The position numbers were made by a program, and so were the translations under genes. A stretch of 9,139 bases of DNA from JBKBXU01 sp046313675 (GTDB taxonomy: Bacteria > Bacteroidota > Bacteroidia > Cytophagales > Cytophagaceae), in assembly GCA_046313675.1 (NCBI GenBank), contig JBKBXU010000183.1, positions 1 to 9,139 on the forward strand, in the 5' to 3' direction. How positions within the stretch are numbered: the first letter of the stretch is position 1; each line of letters begins with the position of its first letter. The notes beneath the pieces were generated by a model. The model was not told the origin of the DNA. It did no database searches and saw nothing but the letters and a program-made list of their open reading frames with translations. Of this stretch, positions 5,745-9,139 are shown piece by piece.

Positions 5745-7382
5745 TTACGCTTTTCTCTCAATTTCCTTTAAGTTCTCCATTTTCTTATTCCGAAGGAAGC
5801 CGTTAATATCCTCAAAATGTTCTTTGATGCGTTTATTGCCAAATTCGAAAACCTTGTCGGCCAATCCATCAAGGAAATCCCGGTCATGGGAGACAAGGAT
5901 TAGTGTTCCGTCAAAGGCTTTTAAGGCATCTTTTAGAATATCTTTGGTCTTAATATCCAAATGGTTGGTAGGCTCATCGAGAATAAGAAGGTTAACCGGT
6001 TGCAGGAGTAATTTAATCATTGCCAGACGTGTTTTTTCTCCTCCTGAAAGAACCTTTACCTTTTTTTCAATGGTATCACCGCTGAACATAAATGCACCTA
6101 AAAGGTCTTTAATACGTGTACGCATATCTCCCACAGCAATGTTGTCAATGGTTTGGAATACGGTCAATTCTTCATCGAGCAGGGAAGCCTGGTTTTGGGC
6201 AAAGTAACCGATCATGCAATTGTGGCCTACTGTCAGTTTGCCGTCAAAGTCTATTTCTCCCATAATGGCTTTTACCAGGGTTGACTTACCTTCACCATTA
6301 CGTCCTACAAAGGCAACTTTCTGGCCTCGCTCTATGGCTAGGGAAGCATCCCTAAAAACGACGTGGTCTCCATAGCTTTTGGAAAGGTTTTCAGCGGTTA
6401 CCGGATAATTTCCTGAACGTGGGGCAGGGGGGAATTTAAGGTTTAGATGGGAAGTGTCTACTTCATCAACTTCTACAATCTCCATTTTTTCGAGCATTTT
6501 AATGCGTGACTGAACCTGAAGGGTTTTGGAATAAGTTCCTTTAAATCGGTCTATAAATGCCTGTATGTCGGCCATTTCCTTTTTCTGGTCATCAAACTGT
6601 TTTTGCTGTTGCTCTCTTCTTTCTTTACGAAGTTGCAGATATTGGGAATAGTTTACCTTGTAGTCGTAAATACGACCCATGGTGACTTCAATGGTACGGT
6701 TGGTGATGTTGTCAACAAAGGTTTTATCGTGGGAAATCACAATAACCGCTTTAGCATTATTAACAAGAAAATCTTCTAACCATTGAATGGATTCAATATC
6801 CATGTGGTTTGTTGGCTCATCTAAAAGGATAAGGTCTGGTTTTTGAAGAAGAATTTTAGCTAATTCAATTCGCATGCGCCAGCCACCGCTGAATTCACTT
6901 GTTGGCCTGCTGAAATCGCTTCTAAGGAATCCTAATCCCAGAAGCGTAAGTTCTACTTCGGCATCAAAATTAATTTCTTCTATAGAGTAGTATTTTTCAC
7001 TTAGCTCGGATACCTGTTCAATGATTTTCATGTACTCATCCGACTCATAATCGGTACGGGTTTCCAATTGGGTATTTAGCTCCTCCATTTCAGCTTTCAT
7101 TCCCAAGATTTTTGAAAATGCTTTGGAAGCTTCCTCAAAAACGCTACAATTATCTTCGGTTAATAAATGCTGGGGCAGGTAGGCAATGACAGCGTCTTTG
7201 GGAGCAGAAATTTTACCTCTGGTAGGTTTGTTTACGCCTGCTATGATTTTTAACAAAGTAGATTTTCCCGCACCATTTTTACCCATAAGGGCTATACGGT
7301 CGTTTTCATTAATGTTAAAGGTGATATTGGAAAAAAGGGAGGAACCGCTAAATTCGACGGAAACCGAGTCAACTGAAATCAT
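5745..7382 (-). CDS. ABC-F family ATPase (YheS/YdiF-like)
   Basis: This is a 545-residue soluble protein with two ABC ATPase domains and no membrane segments, which defines the ABC-F family. Domain 1 has Walker A GKNGAGKS (34-41), signature FSGGW (164-168), Walker B LILLDEP with E189, and H219. Domain 2 has Walker A GRNGEGKS (360-367), signature LSGGE (445-449), LLILDEP with E470, and H499. The helical linker between them (about 238-300) is highly charged and includes FIDRFKGTYSK and VQSRIKMLEKME; in ABC-F factors this P-site tRNA-interacting region enters the ribosomal E site. FSGGWRMR and the linker resemble the housekeeping YheS/YdiF group rather than the resistance proteins. The likely role is easing stalled or slow translation, by family inference. 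Length is normal and all key residues are present. The start at ATG 7382 is preceded by a TATCTTTG box. Confidence 0.95.
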   Translation of the reverse strand: MISVDSVSVEFSGSSLFSNITFNINENDRIALMGKNGAGKSTLLKIIAGVNKPTRGKISAPKDAVIAYLPQHLLTEDNCSVFEEASKAFSKILGMKAEMEELNTQLETRTDYESDEYMKIIEQVSELSEKYYSIEEINFDAEVELTLLGLGFLRSDFSRPTSEFSGGWRMRIELAKILLQKPDLILLDEPTNHMDIESIQWLEDFLVNNAKAVIVISHDKTFVDNITNRTIEVTMGRIYDYKVNYSQYLQLRKERREQQQKQFDDQKKEMADIQAFIDRFKGTYSKTLQVQSRIKMLEKMEIVEVDEVDTSHLNLKFPPAPRSGNYPVTAENLSKSYGDHVVFRDASLAIERGQKVAFVGRNGEGKSTLVKAIMGEIDFDGKLTVGHNCMIGYFAQNQASLLDEELTVFQTIDNIAVGDMRTRIKDLLGAFMFSGDTIEKKVKVLSGGEKTRLAMIKLLLQPVNLLILDEPTNHLDIKTKDILKDALKAFDGTLILVSHDRDFLDGLADKVFEFGNKRIKEHFEDINGFLRNKKMENLKEIERKA

Positions 7383-7401
7383 GATTTAATTAATTAAGCT
7401 G

Positions 7402-7409
7402 CAAAGATA
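7402..7409 (-). promoter_or_regulatory. candidate -7 box for the ABC-F gene
   Basis: The minus strand reads TATCTTTG, an exact TAnnTTTG match. Transcription would start near 7395, giving a short leader of about 13 bases that includes a TTAATTAATTAA palindrome. No TTG is seen at -33, where the two ATCnGAT boxes lie instead. Confidence 0.45.
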
Positions 7410-7420
7410 GTATTTATTAA

Positions 7421-7440
7421 ATCAGATAAATATCCGATAA
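7421..7440. promoter_or_regulatory. paired ATCnGAT boxes upstream of the ABC-F -7 element
   Basis: ATCAGATAA (7421-7429) and ATCCGATAA (7432-7440) are direct repeats with one mismatch, offset by 11 bases, about one helical turn. Each core, ATCnGAT, is itself palindromic. They fall at about -26 to -45 from the predicted start, where an activator or repressor could sit. No known regulator is recognised. Confidence 0.3.
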
Positions 7441-7473
7441 GGTTCCTTTCCTAATATTTTCCTACTTATTACA

Positions 7474-8556
7474 TTATTGATTTGGTTGAAGTTCTTCTTC
7501 CACATCAGGGTCAAGACGTATTCTTTTCAAGCGTTTTTTTAATCTGTCCCCGGGCATAAATCTGTAAATAAAGTTAATTCGGTAGTTTCCTGTAATAATG
7601 GAGTTTGAAAAATTTTGCTCGGAAACCAAACGTACCTGATTAAATACATAATTGGCATTTATTGCCCACCTGTGGGAATTATATCCTGCGAAGGCCCTGC
7701 CAATGATGTTTGGCACAATGCCCCATTGTTCTTCCCTATAAAATTCTCCATCCTGCACGGAATATCCGACCATGAGATTGGTAGAAGCAGCGGCTGTTAT
7801 AAAGAAATGCTCTTTGATTACCAATGTATAAGCATAGCCAAGGTTAGGGCCGATTTCAAAAAAACGAACTCTATTATAATTTCTTAAAGGATTGTCTAAA
7901 AAATCTGTTGGTATTACCGCACTATCGCCACGTGCCCTTCCTGCATACGTTTCAAAACCTATCAAAAAAGAACCTGCAGACTTTTTTTGCCATTCGTTCT
8001 GCAGAAAGGCGGCACGAAATGAGAATTTATCGTAATTAAACAAGTATTGCACATTTGCTCCTAGTTTGGTAAGGGCAATATCAGGCCTTACATAAAAGTC
8101 TCCATCGGGTTGCGCTTTACCTTCGGGGAGTAAATAATAGCCTTTGTAAAATTGTCCGAAAAGATCTACTACAAATTTTTTAGGATAGGCATGCGCTTGC
8201 AGATCGAGATAACGGGTATCTCCCTGTCCTCGGTCAGGATTCAGAAAAGGAAAACCGTAAGCCAGGTTTAGCGTTGCCCAACTGTACGTAGCACCTATAC
8301 CCATGTTAAGGGTAGTGTTAGGCATATAGAAATACATCCGGTTCTGTCTGTTATCGTTGACCCTGAATGCAGTGAATTTTTGGGAAAAGTAAAATCGTGA
8401 AGTAATCCATTCGGCATAGCTAATATAATAGCGGTTTTCGGTTTCCTCTGATTCTTCAGAGTCGTTTTCTGATTGTCCCTTTGTTATGGATGGGTTGAAG
8501 AGGAACAAGCATATAAAAAGAAAAAAATATTGGGTCAAATAGGCTTTCATCTGCAT
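7474..8556 (-). CDS. DUF4421-like outer-membrane beta-barrel protein
   Basis: This is a 360-residue exported protein. Residues 1-28 are a signal peptide (long hydrophobic run YFFLFICLFLF, ending ITKGQ), followed by a short acidic stretch (29-41, rich in S, E and D). The rest alternates polar and aromatic residues in strand-length segments typical of an outer-membrane barrel, for example NMGIGATYSWATLNLAYGF, KFVVDLFGQFYKGYYL, KLGANVQYLFNYDKFSFRAA and YRINFIYRF. The segments RYLDLQAHAYPKKFVVDLF and FLQNEWQKKSAGSF resemble the DUF4421 family, whose function is unknown. The last strand ends near F333 and is followed by a charged tail of about 27 residues, which is unusual for barrels that end in a terminal aromatic. 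Start: ATG 8556 or ATG 8550 (MKAYL...); the second is equally plausible and changes only two residues. It lies 91 bases upstream of the ABC-F gene on the same strand, so readthrough into it is possible. Confidence 0.8.
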   Translation of the reverse strand: MQMKAYLTQYFFLFICLFLFNPSITKGQSENDSEESEETENRYYISYAEWITSRFYFSQKFTAFRVNDNRQNRMYFYMPNTTLNMGIGATYSWATLNLAYGFPFLNPDRGQGDTRYLDLQAHAYPKKFVVDLFGQFYKGYYLLPEGKAQPDGDFYVRPDIALTKLGANVQYLFNYDKFSFRAAFLQNEWQKKSAGSFLIGFETYAGRARGDSAVIPTDFLDNPLRNYNRVRFFEIGPNLGYAYTLVIKEHFFITAAASTNLMVGYSVQDGEFYREEQWGIVPNIIGRAFAGYNSHRWAINANYVFNQVRLVSEQNFSNSIITGNYRINFIYRFMPGDRLKKRLKRIRLDPDVEEELQPNQ

Positions 8557-8563
8557 CCTGGAA

Positions 8564-8582
8564 TTAGCTTTATAAAAGCTAA
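8564..8582. repeat. perfect inverted repeat in the leader of the barrel gene
   Basis: TTAGCTTT (8564-8571) and AAAGCTAA (8575-8582) pair perfectly around a 3-base centre, just 8 bases upstream of ATG 8556. It could be an operator or an mRNA hairpin affecting initiation. With only 2 G-C pairs in 8, it may be chance. Confidence 0.35.
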
Positions 8583-8608
8583 AAGGCAGGTGAAATGTTT
8601 AAAAGCAA

Positions 8609-8637
8609 AAAGCCACAAGGGGAGACCTTGTGGCTTT
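8609..8637 (-). terminator. intrinsic terminator of the rightmost gene
   Basis: A perfect 12-bp stem (8609-8620 with 8626-8637, core GCCACAAGG/CCTTGTGGC) closes a 5-base loop. On the minus strand it is followed by a T-rich tract (GGCTTTTTGCTTTT). It lies 19 bases past the stop codon of the minus-strand T9SS gene. It therefore separates that gene from the barrel gene downstream. Confidence 0.9.
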
Positions 8638-8655
8638 CTTTGCGTGTTTATAGTT

Positions 8656-9139
8656 TTATTGTACTACAATTTTTCTTGTTATAATTTGATCATCCACATA
8701 GAGACGAAGGAAGTACATTCCTTTGGCCAAATTGTTGACTTCTATGAATTCAGGAATGTTTGATCCTGAAGATACATAGGCAACTTTTCCATGCACGTCA
8801 ATTATGTCAAGCTTATATGCATTGTTTTCAGTCATAATTTTAATGGTAAAGGAACCATCGTTTGGATTAGGGAAAACAGAAACATCGGAATGTTCATGAT
8901 ATAGGTTGATGGTATTACTGTAGCTGAACTTTCCGTCAAAATCAGTTTGCTTCAGTCTGTAGTAATTTTTGCCGTTTAATGGATTTTCGTCATTGAAATT
9001 ATAGCTGGAAGTTTTTATTGTTGTTCCATTTCCATCAACACGTCCAATAGTTTCAAAGTCCTTAACATTAGCACTTGTTTGTACCAGGAAATATTTGTTG
9101 TTTAATTAAAAAGACGTATTACAGAATAGTTTGTTTTCA
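8656..9139 (-). CDS. C-terminal end of a T9SS cargo protein, interrupted by an in-frame stop (partial)
   Basis: Reading the minus strand, the frame ends at TAA 8658-8656 and is open back to 9105. It encodes about 149 residues of a T9SS cargo C-terminus. A fibronectin-like domain comes first (NNKYFLVQTSANVKDFETIG ... NYYRLKQTDFDGKFSYSN). The sorting domain follows, with SVFPNPNDGSF, DVHGKVAYV and GMYFLRL, ending RKIVVQ. Upstream, in the same frame, is TAA at 9108-9106, then ENKLFCNTSF to the window edge. The conserved sequence normally seen here is of the W-x-T-x-x-E-x-NN-x-F type, so the stop sits where a Glu (GAA) is expected and Cys where Trp is expected. No start codon suits the short open part, so this is the tail of a larger gene, either disrupted by a nonsense mutation or carrying sequence errors near the end. 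Cargo function cannot be inferred from this part. Confidence 0.75.

Noticed and set aside
5824..6207. Open frame of 127 codons on the plus strand
   Set aside because: It is antisense to the second ABC domain of the ABC-F gene and its sequence resembles no protein. It is a coding shadow.
6480..6670. ABC-F linker (FIDRFKGTYSK) as a sign of an antibiotic-resistance ABC-F
   Set aside because: The linker length and the conserved VQSRIKMLEK segment fit the housekeeping YheS/YdiF-like group; nothing specific to resistance is visible.
8609..8637. Bidirectional terminator
   Set aside because: There is no plus-strand gene ending here, so only the minus-strand role is supported, although the hairpin is symmetric.
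8473..8763. Open frame of 96 codons on the plus strand
   Set aside because: It runs antisense through the barrel gene's start, the terminator hairpin and the end of the T9SS gene, which is not plausible for a real gene.

Overview
The window comes from a Bacteroidota genome, most likely a Cytophagia-type marine or soil bacterium. The genus cannot be fixed from sequence alone. Three things support this. Two proteins end in type IX secretion system (T9SS) sorting modules. Several genes have candidate TAnnTTTG boxes, the Bacteroidota -7 promoter element, and no convincing Shine-Dalgarno sites. The predicted products (DUF6702, HupE/UreJ, a DUF4421-like barrel, a YheS/YdiF-like ABC-F) are typical of the phylum. 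The DNA is AT-rich.

Layout. At 1-278 (minus) lies the N-terminal part of a deoxyhypusine-synthase-like enzyme, cut by the window edge. An AT-rich divergent intergenic region (279-580) separates it from a large plus-strand gene (581-3331). That gene encodes a secreted right-handed parallel beta-helix protein with a C-terminal T9SS signal. It converges almost stop-to-stop on a three-gene minus-strand operon (5319 to 3338): a pirin-type cupin with an unusual signal peptide, a HupE/UreJ-family membrane protein that appears to start at TTG, and a small secreted DUF6702-like protein whose ATG overlaps the HupE stop codon.

Upstream of that operon is a 425-base non-coding gap (5320-5744). Much of it is built of degenerate period-7 and period-8 tandem repeats of several word families. 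This is the most unusual nucleotide-level structure in the window. Next, all on the minus strand, come an ABC-F translation-factor ATPase (5745-7382) with a candidate promoter and paired ATCnGAT boxes, a DUF4421-like outer-membrane beta-barrel protein (7474-8556), and a strong intrinsic terminator (8609-8637). The window closes with the C-terminal end of a second T9SS cargo protein (8656 to the edge), whose conserved pre-sorting domain is broken by an in-frame TAA at 9106-9108.

Working together. The operon 5319-3338 puts an exported metal-binding cupin, a metal-permease-like membrane protein and a small exported protein in one transcript, so a cell-envelope metal-handling role is a reasonable but untested inference. 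The other genes look like independent housekeeping or surface functions. I see no phage, IS, CRISPR, tRNA or rRNA, and no clear evidence of an undescribed defence or mobile system. The leads worth following are the repeat-built spacer, the exported pirin operon and the interrupted T9SS gene.
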